Position numbers and translations under genes: made by a program. The notes beneath the pieces were generated by a model. The model saw nothing but the letters and a program-made list of their open reading frames with translations, had not been told where the DNA came from and searched no databases. This document shows positions 1 to 8,168 of a stretch of DNA of 64,000 nt, piece after piece. The stretch covers positions 372,001 through 436,000 of the forward strand of contig NZ_FCOE02000002.1 in NCBI RefSeq assembly GCF_001544915.2, read 5' to 3'. Every line of letters begins with the position of its first letter. The first letter of the stretch is position 1. The stretch comes from Caballeronia pedi (GTDB taxonomy: Bacteria > Pseudomonadota > Gammaproteobacteria > Burkholderiales > Burkholderiaceae).

Positions 1-317
1 TGCCCGATGTGCCGCTTCTGCTCGACCTCGCGCCGAACGACCAGACGCGTCAGGTACTGAAGGTGATCGTCGCGAGTCAGGTGTTCGCGCGTCCGTTCGC
101 GGCGCCGCCGGGCATTCCGCCGGAGCGCACGGCCGCATTGCGCCAGGCATTCGAGCAGACGCTGAAAGACCCGCAGTTCCTCGCCGAAGCGAAGCGCATG
201 GGTCTCGAAGTGCGGCCCGTATCGTGGCAGCGCATGGATCAGTTGCTCGACGAACTCTACAAAACCCCGCCCGACGTGCTTTCCAAAGCGAAAGCCGCGG
301 TGGGCGGACGCTACTAG
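1..317 (+). CDS. Bug/TctC-family tripartite tricarboxylate transporter solute-binding protein, C-terminal part
   Basis: The reading frame is open from the window edge and ends at TAG 315-317, leaving about the last 104 residues. The visible part carries features typical of the Bug (TctC) periplasmic binding family: an ARPFAAPPGIPPERTAALR stretch, then a helix ending in a KDPQFLAEAKRMGLEV type segment, and a TPPDVLSKAKAAVG tail. The family captures carboxylates in the periplasm, and in beta-proteobacteria many members are orphans without their own permease. The next gene, a class II aldolase, starts 44 bases downstream on the same strand, so this may be the uptake component of a small catabolic operon. 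The substrate cannot be read from this fragment, and the signal peptide lies outside the window. Confidence 0.8.
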   Translation, partial: PDVPLLLDLAPNDQTRQVLKVIVASQVFARPFAAPPGIPPERTAALRQAFEQTLKDPQFLAEAKRMGLEVRPVSWQRMDQLLDELYKTPPDVLSKAKAAVGGRY

Positions 318-361
318 CCATAGCGGAATCATCACCATCTTCACGAACGCAGGACGACACC

Positions 362-1075
362 ATGACTCTGGACGAAGCGAAGCAAAAACTGATCGACGCA
401 GGGCGCATTCTGGAAGCCGAAGGCCAGGGCGATCTCACGCGCGGGCATATTTCCGTGCGCGTGCCGGGCGATCCCACCCATTTCCTGATGAAGCCGCATA
501 GCCACGGTTTCGACGAGATCACCGAGGACAACATCGTCGTCTGCAATCTCGACGGCGAGAAGGTGAGCGGCGGTGGCCGTCGTCATAGCGAGGTCTTCAT
601 TCACTCGGAAATCTTCAGGTTGCGCCCCGATGTGACGAGCGTGATTCACGCGCACCCGACGCATGCGGTTGCGCTCTCGGCCACGGGCCAGCCGCTCGAA
701 ATGATCAGCCAGCCGAGCGTGCATTTCGCGGACGGCCTGCCGTACTACACCGACACGATGAATCTCATCCGCACCCAGGACATGGGGGCGGGCGTCGCGC
801 GCTCGCTCGGGTCGAGCAAGGCCGTGCTGATGCGCAATCACGGCGTTGCGGTGGTGGGGCGCTCGATCGAGGAATCGGTGGTGCTGTCGCTGCTTCTGGA
901 TAACGCATGCCGTATTCAATTGCTGACGAAGGCGGCGGGCGGCGTCGGCGAAACTTTCTCGCCGGAAGACGTGGAGCGCCTGCACGACGCCGTCACGCGC
1001 GCCGAGCAGTTCGCCGTCAACTTCGAGTTCCTGCGCCGCAAGGTCAATCGCAACCTGGTGCACTCGCTGGTTTGA
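362..1075 (+). CDS. class II aldolase/adducin family protein
   Basis: A 237-residue protein of the class II aldolase/adducin fold, the usual length for fuculose-phosphate-aldolase-like enzymes. The zinc site is visible as HAHPTH near the middle and RNHGVAV further on; the SEVFIHSEIF segment before them contains the usual acidic position. Family members cleave or decarboxylate phosphorylated sugars or hydroxy-acids. The start at 362 was chosen because MTLDEAKQKLIDAGRIL is the normal N-terminus and AGGACG precedes it; a longer frame from 224 would overlap the upstream gene. It lies between a Bug solute-binding protein and a dihydroxyphthalate-decarboxylase-like protein, which suggests aromatic or sugar-acid degradation, but the substrate is not determined. 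Confidence 0.85.
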   Translation: MTLDEAKQKLIDAGRILEAEGQGDLTRGHISVRVPGDPTHFLMKPHSHGFDEITEDNIVVCNLDGEKVSGGGRRHSEVFIHSEIFRLRPDVTSVIHAHPTHAVALSATGQPLEMISQPSVHFADGLPYYTDTMNLIRTQDMGAGVARSLGSSKAVLMRNHGVAVVGRSIEESVVLSLLLDNACRIQLLTKAAGGVGETFSPEDVERLHDAVTRAEQFAVNFEFLRRKVNRNLVHSLV

Positions 1076-1136
1076 TGCACTTTGAATGCAATCGACAATT
1101 CGGCCTTATGAATACAAAACGCAGGAGGTTCACACG

Positions 1137-2126
1137 ATGATCGGAAAACTCAGACTCTCCGTCGCGATGGGCGACTACGACAGAACGCGCCCCTTGCTCG
1201 ACGGTCAGGTGCAGATCGACGGCGCTGAACCCGCATTCATGACGCTCTCGCCCGAAGAGATGTTCTTTCGCGCGTTCCGTCATGAAGAGTTCGATATCAG
1301 CGAACTGTCGTTCTCCAGCTACGCGGTAAAGACGGCGGATGGATCGTGTCCATACGTCGCCATTCCCGTGTTTCTTTCGCGGGCCTTTCGCCATACGTCC
1401 ATCTATGTGCGTACGGATCGCATCCAGCGGCCCGAGGATCTGAAGGGCAAGCGCATCGGCCTGCCTGAATATCAACTGACCGCGAACGTGTGGGCGCGCG
1501 CCGTGCTGGAAGATGACTTCGGCGTGAAGCCGAGCGATGTGAAGTGGGTGCGCGGCGGCATCGACGAACCGGGGCGTCCCGAGAAGATCAAGCTCGACCT
1601 GCCGTCCGATATCCGTGTCGAAGCCGCGTCTGAAAGCGACACGATTTCGGCGATGCTCGATCGCGGCGATATCGATGGCTTCATGGCGCCGCGTCCGCCC
1701 GGTTGCGCCGCGACGAACCCGAACGTCGGCTGGCTATTCCGCGATCCGACCGCGGCGGCGAAGGACTATTACCGTCGCACGCGCGTGTTCCCGATCATGC
1801 ATGTGGTCGGCATTCGCAAGACGCTGGTCGAGCACCATCCGTGGTTGCCGGCCGCCGTCCTCAAGGCATTCACCGAAGCAAAGCGCGTGGCGCTCGCGCG
1901 ACTGTCGGATACATCGGCGACGAAGGTCACGCTGCCTTTCGTCGAAGAGCAGTTGAAGGCCGCGCGCGAATTGATGGGCGACGATCACTGGTCCTATGGC
2001 ATCGACGCGAACCGCGCTACGCTCGAAACCTTCTTGCGTCATCATCATTCGCAAGGGCTATCGAAACGCCGCCTGAGTATCGAGGATGTCTTTCACCCGG
2101 CCACGTTCGAAACCGCCCGGATCTAG
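1137..2126 (+). CDS. 4,5-dihydroxyphthalate decarboxylase-like protein (periplasmic-binding-protein fold)
   Basis: A 329-residue protein resembling Pht5-type 4,5-dihydroxyphthalate decarboxylases, which have a type 2 periplasmic-binding-protein fold but act as cytoplasmic enzymes. It has no signal peptide. Supporting segments are the N-terminal LRLSVAMGDYDRTRPLLDG, the FDISELSFSSY block and LKGKRIGLPEYQLTANVWAR. The start at 1137 follows a full AGGAGG Shine-Dalgarno at 1123-1128 with an 8-base spacer. It lies 61 bases after the class II aldolase, and the chromate transporter genes begin 6 bases after its stop, so the run may be one transcript. The decarboxylase label rests on family resemblance only; a ligand-binding role is possible. 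Confidence 0.75.
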   Translation: MIGKLRLSVAMGDYDRTRPLLDGQVQIDGAEPAFMTLSPEEMFFRAFRHEEFDISELSFSSYAVKTADGSCPYVAIPVFLSRAFRHTSIYVRTDRIQRPEDLKGKRIGLPEYQLTANVWARAVLEDDFGVKPSDVKWVRGGIDEPGRPEKIKLDLPSDIRVEAASESDTISAMLDRGDIDGFMAPRPPGCAATNPNVGWLFRDPTAAAKDYYRRTRVFPIMHVVGIRKTLVEHHPWLPAAVLKAFTEAKRVALARLSDTSATKVTLPFVEEQLKAARELMGDDHWSYGIDANRATLETFLRHHHSQGLSKRRLSIEDVFHPATFETARI

Positions 2127-2132
2127 GCGCGC

Positions 2133-2744
2133 ATGACTGCCCATACGTTCGACGAGATCCCGCCTGCCGTCACAGTCGTGAGCGAAGTGAACACGTTCGC
2201 CGTGCCGCCCGTGCCCACTTCGTTTGCGCTATTCAAGGCGTTCTTCCTTATCGGCCTGACGGGGTTCGGCGGCGTGTTGCCGTGGGCGCGGCGCATGCTG
2301 GTGGAGCGTCTGGGCTGGCTCACGAATCGCGAATTCGCGGAGCTGTTGCCGCTCGCGCAATTGCTGCCGGGGCCGAACGTCGCGAACATCGCGACCGTGC
2401 TCGGGCGGCAATATCGCGGCGCGAAAGGCGCGGCGATCGCCGTGTTCGGCTTGTACCTCGCGCCGACCATCATCACGATCGGCGTGGGCTACGCTTACGC
2501 GCGATGGGGACATGCGGCCATCACCGCGCGCCTCTTCGCGGGACTCATGCCTGCCGCGACGGGACTTGTCATCGCGACCGTGCTGAAGCTCGTGACGAGT
2601 CTGCCGCGCGGCGCGGCGAGCATCGTGCTCGTGGCGGGCACGTTCATCGCCATCGCGATCATGAAGCTGCCGCTTCTCATCGTGCTTGCCGTGCTCGGGC
2701 CGCTCGGCACGATCGCCATGTTGCGCCGCGCGCGCAAGGAGTGA
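2133..2744 (+). CDS. chromate transporter, first half (ChrA-type domain)
   Basis: A 203-residue membrane protein matching the N-terminal half of the CHR family. Diagnostic segments are FFLIGLTGFGGVLPWARRM and the LLPLAQLLPGPNVANIATVLG block with its conserved PGP motif. Several hydrophobic helices follow. In short-chain CHR proteins two half-size polypeptides encoded side by side form the chromate efflux unit, and the next gene supplies the partner. The start ATG lies 6 bases after the preceding stop and has only a weak ribosome-binding site, so translation may depend on reading of the upstream gene. Whether it exports chromate or another oxyanion cannot be told from sequence. Confidence 0.88.
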   Translation: MTAHTFDEIPPAVTVVSEVNTFAVPPVPTSFALFKAFFLIGLTGFGGVLPWARRMLVERLGWLTNREFAELLPLAQLLPGPNVANIATVLGRQYRGAKGAAIAVFGLYLAPTIITIGVGYAYARWGHAAITARLFAGLMPAATGLVIATVLKLVTSLPRGAASIVLVAGTFIAIAIMKLPLLIVLAVLGPLGTIAMLRRARKE

Positions 2745-2748
2745 TGCG

Positions 2749-3276
2749 ATGTGGAGCACACTCGCCGATCTCTTCGTGCATGGCGCGATCTGGTCGCTGC
2801 TCGCCGTTGGCGGCATGAACGCGACTCTCGCCGATATCCAGCGCTATGCCGTCGATACGCGCCATTGGCTCACGGGCGAGCAATTCGTCACGTTCTTTTC
2901 GATCACGCAGGCGGCGCCGGGCCCGAACGGCATGGCCGTCGCGTTGATCGGTTTTCAGGCGGCGGGGCTCGCGGGCGCGCTCGTATCGACCGTCGCCAAG
3001 ATCCTGCCTTCCTCATTGATGGCGTACTTCGTGAGCGCATGGGTCGAACGCCGGCAGGATTCACGTATCGTCACTGCGATCCGTAAAGGACTCGCGCCCG
3101 TAACCGTGGGGCTGCTCGTTTCCGCTGCGTACGTGTTCGCGCGCGAAACGGATGTGAACGTGTCGCGCACACTATGTACCGTTGTGTGCGCAGCGGTTGC
3201 CTATCGCACCAAACTCAATCCGATCTATCTCGTCGCGGCGAGCGCCTTGCTCGGGCTCGCGGGCGTGTTCGGGTGA
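2749..3276 (+). CDS. chromate transporter, second half
   Basis: A 175-residue membrane protein and the second short-chain CHR subunit. It repeats the family signature as FSITQAAPGPNGMAVALIGFQ. The start at 2749 is four bases after the stop of the first half. The pair is therefore almost certainly translated together and likely forms a heterodimer with the two halves in opposite membrane orientation, as known for short-chain CHR pairs. A longer in-frame start at 2686 would overlap the partner by about 60 bases and gives an atypical arginine-rich N-terminus, so it was not used. Confidence 0.87.
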   Translation: MWSTLADLFVHGAIWSLLAVGGMNATLADIQRYAVDTRHWLTGEQFVTFFSITQAAPGPNGMAVALIGFQAAGLAGALVSTVAKILPSSLMAYFVSAWVERRQDSRIVTAIRKGLAPVTVGLLVSAAYVFARETDVNVSRTLCTVVCAAVAYRTKLNPIYLVAASALLGLAGVFG

Positions 3277-3280
3277 ACGC

Positions 3281-4285
3281 CTAGCCCGCCAGCGCCGCAT
3301 CGACATCGACGACGATCTTGCCGCGCGCCGTGCCATCCAGCAGCGCTTCATAAGCACGTTCGGCATCGTGCAGAGCGAAGCGCCTTGCGTCGATGCGTGG
3401 CGCAAGCTTGCCGCCTTCGGCGAGGCGTGTCGCTTCGCGCAGCATGTCGCCATGATGCGCGCGATGCTGTCCCGTCAACAGCGGATGCAACGTGAACACG
3501 CCGGAATAGCTCGCTTCACGAAATGAAAGTGGCGCGAGCGCATGCGTGCCCCATCCCAACGCGCTGACCACGTGGCCGAAGTGCGTTACCGCTGCAAACG
3601 ATGCATCGAGTGAAGCGCCGCCGACGGTATCGACAACGAGATCGAAGCCCGCACCGCTGGTATGAGCGGCGACATATTGCTCGACGCTCATCGCGCGATA
3701 GTCGATCGGTGTCGCGCCCAGGCTCTGAATGTATTCGCGATCACGCGCGCTTGCGGTCGCGAATACTTGCGCGCCGAGTGCACGCGCGAGTTGCACCGAC
3801 ACATGACCGACGCCGCCCGCACCGCCTTGCACGAGCACGGTTTGTCCCGCTTGCAAACGCGCGCGATCGACGATGCCCGCATAAGACGTGATGAACGCGA
3901 GCGGCAATGCGGCCGCACTGCGCATCGAAAGATTTGCGGGCTTATGCGCGAGGAGCGCGGCATCGACCGACGCGTATTGCGCGAGCGAGCCCTGAATGCC
4001 GCCGACGCCGCCCGTCATGCCATAGACCTCATCGCCCGGCCTGAACCCATCGACGCCCGCGCCGACTGCTACGACGACCCCGGCCATATCGATGCCGAGC
4101 ACGAGCGGCAGCGGATGCTTCGCATGAGCCGCCGCGCCAGCGCGAATCTTCGTGTCGAGCGGATTGAGTCCGCTTGCCGCGATACGCACGAGTACTTCGC
4201 CCGGCCCCGGTTCAGGGCGGTCGATCTCGACGAGTTCGAGCGGACCGTCATGACGATCGAGAACGAGTGCTTGCATGGTGGACAT
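3281..4285 (-). CDS. zinc-type alcohol dehydrogenase-like / quinone oxidoreductase family protein
   Basis: A 334-residue medium-chain dehydrogenase/reductase. It has the GroES-like N-terminal domain (MQALVLDRHDGPLELVEID), the GEVLVRIAASGLNPLDTKI segment typical of NADPH:quinone reductases, and a Rossmann nucleotide loop VQGGAGGVGHVSVQLA. The cysteine and histidine ligands of zinc alcohol dehydrogenases are not evident, which favours a zinc-free quinone or enone reductase. The start at 4285 is preceded by GGGAG; an internal ATG at 4276 is possible. It is transcribed away from a LysR regulator whose start lies 101 bases away, the usual arrangement of a LysR target. Confidence 0.87.
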   Translation of the reverse strand: MSTMQALVLDRHDGPLELVEIDRPEPGPGEVLVRIAASGLNPLDTKIRAGAAAHAKHPLPLVLGIDMAGVVVAVGAGVDGFRPGDEVYGMTGGVGGIQGSLAQYASVDAALLAHKPANLSMRSAAALPLAFITSYAGIVDRARLQAGQTVLVQGGAGGVGHVSVQLARALGAQVFATASARDREYIQSLGATPIDYRAMSVEQYVAAHTSGAGFDLVVDTVGGASLDASFAAVTHFGHVVSALGWGTHALAPLSFREASYSGVFTLHPLLTGQHRAHHGDMLREATRLAEGGKLAPRIDARRFALHDAERAYEALLDGTARGKIVVDVDAALAG

Positions 4286-4336
4286 CGACAGCTCCCGAAA
4301 AGATTGAAGGTTGTTTGCGATGCGCTCATACTCCGC

Positions 4337-4352
4337 CATGCACGCAAGCATG
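4337..4352. promoter_or_regulatory. candidate LysR operator in the divergent promoter region
   Basis: The 101-base gap between the oxidoreductase and the LysR gene holds a dyad of CATGC and GCATG separated by six bases. LysR proteins usually bind imperfect dyads of the T-N11-A type between divergent genes. The position fits; the match to the consensus is loose. Confidence 0.35.
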
Positions 4353-4386
4353 TAAATCGACATAACTGCACGGCGGCCAAACGAAA

Positions 4387-5262
4387 ATGAATGGACCCGA
4401 TCTCGAATGGAGCGACGTGCGCGTGTTTCTCGCGATCGCGCGAAGCGGCACGCTGGGCGCGGCCGCGAGAATGGTCGGACAGACTCAGCCGACAATGGGC
4501 CGACGTCTGCGCGCGCTCGAAGAAGCACTGGGTCATGTGCTTTTTCAACGCACGAGCGACGGTTTCGTCCTGACCGACGAGGGCACGGCCGTTCTCTCTT
4601 ATGCCGAACGCATGGAAGAAGAGGCGCTCGGCTTCACGCGAGCGCTGGCAGGTCAGGACGCGAAACTGACGGGTCTGCTGCGCGTGTCGTCCTCCGACTG
4701 GTTCGGCGTGCATGTGCTCACGCCGGTATTCGCGCGCTTTCTGGCGAAGCATCCGGAAGTATCGATAGAACTCGTCACCGATGCGCGCCGCTATAACCTT
4801 GCGCGTCGCGAAGCCGATCTCGTGTTTCGCATTACGCCGTTCGACGAACCGGATGTCGTGCAACGCAAGCTCATGCATATCGATTACGCGCTTTATGGGC
4901 GCTTCGATTTTGCGCGGCCTGAGGCAGGCAACGGAGCAGGGCTGACGCTCGTCAGCATGGATAGCGCATTCGATCAGTTGCCGGATGTGCTTTGGGTCAA
5001 ACGCATGTTGCCCGCAGCAAGGATAATTTTCGGCAGCAACAATCGCGACGCGCAGGCGCAGATGTGCGCGCACGGCGCGGGCTTCGCAGTCCTGCCATGC
5101 CCGCTAGGCGATGCCGATGCGCGCCTCATGCGCTTCGATCTCGGCGAAGCGCCGCCCGGGCGCGATGTATGGCTCGGTTATCACCGCGATCTCAAGCGTG
5201 TCGCGCGCTTGCGTGCCTTGCTGGATGAAACCATGGCAACGCTTGGCAAAGAACACGATTGA
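4387..5262 (+). CDS. LysR family transcriptional regulator
   Basis: A 291-residue regulator with the LysR winged helix-turn-helix at residues 8-67 (VRVFLAIARSGTLGAAARM, then QPTMGRRLRALEEALG) and a periplasmic-binding-like effector domain behind it. It probably controls the divergent oxidoreductase, from which it is separated by 101 bases. No strong Shine-Dalgarno precedes the ATG at 4387; the start is supported by the usual short N-terminus before the helix-turn-helix. The effector is unknown. Confidence 0.9.
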   Translation: MNGPDLEWSDVRVFLAIARSGTLGAAARMVGQTQPTMGRRLRALEEALGHVLFQRTSDGFVLTDEGTAVLSYAERMEEEALGFTRALAGQDAKLTGLLRVSSSDWFGVHVLTPVFARFLAKHPEVSIELVTDARRYNLARREADLVFRITPFDEPDVVQRKLMHIDYALYGRFDFARPEAGNGAGLTLVSMDSAFDQLPDVLWVKRMLPAARIIFGSNNRDAQAQMCAHGAGFAVLPCPLGDADARLMRFDLGEAPPGRDVWLGYHRDLKRVARLRALLDETMATLGKEHD

Positions 5263-5466
5263 TTGGCGATGCAACTAACTGTCCTTTCCGTGAGCGCCAT
5301 CGAATTGCACCAACGTAAAGCATAAGCAAGGCTATCGGTAAACACGGCGTCATCCAAGCTCGATTTTTAAAGCGGCGCTACAATCCCGATGCCTCAAAGG
5401 CCGACTGTTCCCCCACACAGTCGCCATTGCGATATCCGCGAAATCACATATAAGCCGGAGCCGCTC

Positions 5467-5922
5467 ATGACTACGCTTTCCATCAACGGCCAGAACCATA
5501 CGATCGATGCGCCGCCCGACATGCCATTGCTTTGGGTGCTGCGCGACATCGTGGGACTGACTGGCACGAAGTTCGGCTGCGGTATCGCGCAATGCGGCGC
5601 GTGCACCGTTCATCTCGATGGCGCCGCGGTTCGTTCATGCGTCTTGCCGATTGCCGCGGTCGGCGATCGCAAGGTGACGACGATCGAAGGCATCGGCGAG
5701 ACGGCTGCCGGCAAGAAAGTGCAGGCAGCATGGCGTCAACTCGATGTCGTGCAGTGCGGCTACTGTCAGTCCGGACAAGTCATGTCGGCAGCGGCATTGC
5801 TCTCGACCGTCCCCGATCCCAACGACTCCGATATCGATGCCGCAATGGCGGGCAACATCTGCCGCTGTGGCACGTATCACCGCATCCGCGCCGCCATCAA
5901 GCAAGCTGCGAAGGAGGCGTGA
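5467..5922 (+). CDS. (2Fe-2S)-binding subunit of a molybdenum hydroxylase (isoquinoline 1-oxidoreductase alpha type)
   Basis: A 151-residue electron-transfer subunit. The plant-type [2Fe-2S] cluster is held by C38, C43, C46 and C58, and the second cluster by C97, C100, C132 and C134 (QCGYCQSGQ and CRCGTYHRI). This two-cluster layout is characteristic of small subunits of xanthine-oxidase-family hydroxylases. The start at 5467 has GGAG just upstream and gives the standard [12 protein letters not shown]-terminus. The molybdopterin subunit starts two bases after its stop, so the two are co-translated. Electrons should pass from the molybdenum site through these clusters to the cytochrome c encoded third. 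Confidence 0.93.
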   Translation: MTTLSINGQNHTIDAPPDMPLLWVLRDIVGLTGTKFGCGIAQCGACTVHLDGAAVRSCVLPIAAVGDRKVTTIEGIGETAAGKKVQAAWRQLDVVQCGYCQSGQVMSAAALLSTVPDPNDSDIDAAMAGNICRCGTYHRIRAAIKQAAKEA

Positions 5923-5923
5923 C

Positions 5924-8158
5924 ATGTCCCAGGGACTGATCGAAGCGGGACGTCACGCGGCTCGCGCCGGATTTTCGCGTCGCGCGTTCTTGAAGCTCGG
6001 CGTGACCGCGGGTGTCGCCGCGAGCGGTGGGTTGCTCATCGGCTTCAGCTTGCCCGCCGCAAGCCAGGATCAAGGTAAAGGCAAGTCGGTGATAGGCGGC
6101 GATGGCGTCGAGACGCCGCAAGACGGTGTGTTCGCGCCGAATGCCTTCGTGCAGATCGACAAGAGCGGCAAGATCGTGCTCATCATGCCGAAGGTCGAGA
6201 TGGGTCAGGGCGTCTATACGGCGTTGCCCATGTTGATCGCGGAAGAACTCGACGTGCCGCTCGAAAGCGTCACGATCGATCATGCGCCGCCCAACGAAAA
6301 GCTCTTTACCGACCCGCTATTGGGCGGTCAGTTGACCGGCGGATCGACATCCGTGCGCTATGCATGGGAGCCGATGCGCCGGGCCGGCGCGGCCGCTCGC
6401 ATGATGCTCGTCGCGGCGGCCGCGCAGCAATGGCAATGCGATACGTCGTCGTGTCTGGCGCAAGGCGGCAAGGTGATGCATGCATCGGATAAACGCACCG
6501 CAAGCTATGGCGATCTCGCCGAAGCAGCCGCGAAATTGCCCGTGCCGCAAGATATCACGCTCAAGGACGCGAAGAACTTCAGGATCGTCGGCACGCCGGT
6601 GAAGCGTCTCGATTCGCCGGAAAAGATCGATGGCACCGCGATGTTCGGTCTGGACGTGCGCTTGCCCGACATGGTGTACGCAGCCATCGTGAATTGCCCG
6701 GTATTCGGCGGCACGCTTGTATCCGTCGACGATACCAACGCCAAAAAGATTCCCGGCGTGCGTCAGGTCGTGAAATTCGACAATGGCGTGGCGGTGATCG
6801 GCGATCATACTTGGGCCGCAAAACGAGGCGCGGCCGCATTGAAGATTCAGTGGAACGAGGGCGCGAGCGCGAACGTATCGACGAAACAGATCGTCTCCGA
6901 CATGGCGAACGCATCGCAACGCACGGGCGCGGTCGCGCGCAAGGAAGGCGATGTGAACAACGCGTTCTCCAGTGCGAAGACGCGCGTCGATGCCGTCTAT
7001 ATCCAGCCGTTTCTCGCGCACGCCACGATGGAGCCAATCAACTGCACTGTGCATGTGCGCCCCGACGGCTGCGATATCTGGCTCGGCACGCAAGTGCCCA
7101 CACGTATCCGCGATGCTGGCATGAAGGCGACCGGGTTGCCCGCGGAAAAGATCATGGTGCATAACCATCTGCTCGGCGGAGGCTTCGGCAGGCGGCTCGA
7201 ATTCGACATGGCCACGCAGGCGCTGAAGATCGGCAAGACACTCGGCGTGCCGGTCAAGGTGACATGGTCGCGCGAAGAAGATATCCAGCACGATATGTAT
7301 CGCCCATGCTATTACGACAAGCTATCCGCGGGGCTCGATGCAAACGGCAAGCCGGTTGCATGGACGCATCGCATAGTCGGATCATCGGTCCTTGCGCGCT
7401 TTGCGCCGCCCGCCGTCAAGGATGGCGTCGATCCCGATGCGGTGGAGGTGGCGTCCGATCTTCCCTACGACCTGCCTAGCCAGCTCGTCGATTACGTGCG
7501 CCTCGAACCGCATGACGTGCCGACCGCGTTCTGGCGCGGAGTGGGGCCGACCCGCGGGACTTTCGTCGTGGAAAGCTTTATCGACGAACTCGCGGCGCAG
7601 GCGAAAGCCGATCCCGTCAAATACAGGCGCGATCTGCTCGGCAAGTCTCCGCGCGCACGTAACGTTCTCGATGTCGCGACACAGGCAGCGGGCTGGGGAC
7701 AGCAAACCATGCCGCAAGGACAGGGACGCGGCGTGTCCGTGATGCACGCATTCGGCAGCTTCTTTTCGATCGTCGCGGATGTCGCCGTCGACAAGGATGG
7801 TGCGGTCAAAGTGAACCGCATCGTATGCGCGGTGGATTGCGGCGTGGTCGTGAATCCCAATACAGTCGAAGCGCAAGTGCAGGGCGGCATCATCTTCGGC
7901 ATCACGGCCGCGCTCTATAGCGAAATCACCATTAAGGACGGACGCGTCGAGCAAAGCAATTTCACCGATTATCGAATGCTGCGCATTCACGAAACGCCGC
8001 CGGTGGAAGTGCATATCGTCAAGAGCACCGAGGCGCCTGGCGGCATCGGCGAACCGGGCACGGCGGCGCTTGCGCCCGCCATCACCAATGCGATCTTTGC
8101 CGCGACGGGCAAGCGAATCAGGCAGTTGCCCGTCGGCGATCAATTGCGTAGTGCTTGA
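5924..8158 (+). CDS. molybdopterin-containing large subunit (isoquinoline 1-oxidoreductase beta / aldehyde dehydrogenase type)
   Basis: A 744-residue catalytic subunit of a xanthine-oxidase-family enzyme. A twin-arginine signal (SRRAFLKLG followed by a hydrophobic stretch) predicts export of the folded, cofactor-loaded protein, with the small Fe-S subunit carried along. The cofactor-binding segments GQGVYTALPMLIAEELDV, HNHLLGGGFGRRLEFD and the C-terminal GGIGEPGTAALAPAITNAI, with the catalytic glutamate region, are present. The start at 5924 lies behind AAGGAGG. The subunit has no FAD-domain partner here; a triheme cytochrome c follows 10 bases after the stop, implying electron delivery to the respiratory chain. 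Likely substrates are aldehydes or N-heterocycles; the exact one is unknown. Confidence 0.92.
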   Translation: MSQGLIEAGRHAARAGFSRRAFLKLGVTAGVAASGGLLIGFSLPAASQDQGKGKSVIGGDGVETPQDGVFAPNAFVQIDKSGKIVLIMPKVEMGQGVYTALPMLIAEELDVPLESVTIDHAPPNEKLFTDPLLGGQLTGGSTSVRYAWEPMRRAGAAARMMLVAAAAQQWQCDTSSCLAQGGKVMHASDKRTASYGDLAEAAAKLPVPQDITLKDAKNFRIVGTPVKRLDSPEKIDGTAMFGLDVRLPDMVYAAIVNCPVFGGTLVSVDDTNAKKIPGVRQVVKFDNGVAVIGDHTWAAKRGAAALKIQWNEGASANVSTKQIVSDMANASQRTGAVARKEGDVNNAFSSAKTRVDAVYIQPFLAHATMEPINCTVHVRPDGCDIWLGTQVPTRIRDAGMKATGLPAEKIMVHNHLLGGGFGRRLEFDMATQALKIGKTLGVPVKVTWSREEDIQHDMYRPCYYDKLSAGLDANGKPVAWTHRIVGSSVLARFAPPAVKDGVDPDAVEVASDLPYDLPSQLVDYVRLEPHDVPTAFWRGVGPTRGTFVVESFIDELAAQAKADPVKYRRDLLGKSPRARNVLDVATQAAGWGQQTMPQGQGRGVSVMHAFGSFFSIVADVAVDKDGAVKVNRIVCAVDCGVVVNPNTVEAQVQGGIIFGITAALYSEITIKDGRVEQSNFTDYRMLRIHETPPVEVHIVKSTEAPGGIGEPGTAALAPAITNAIFAATGKRIRQLPVGDQLRSA

Positions 8159-8168
8159 GGAGGCCGCC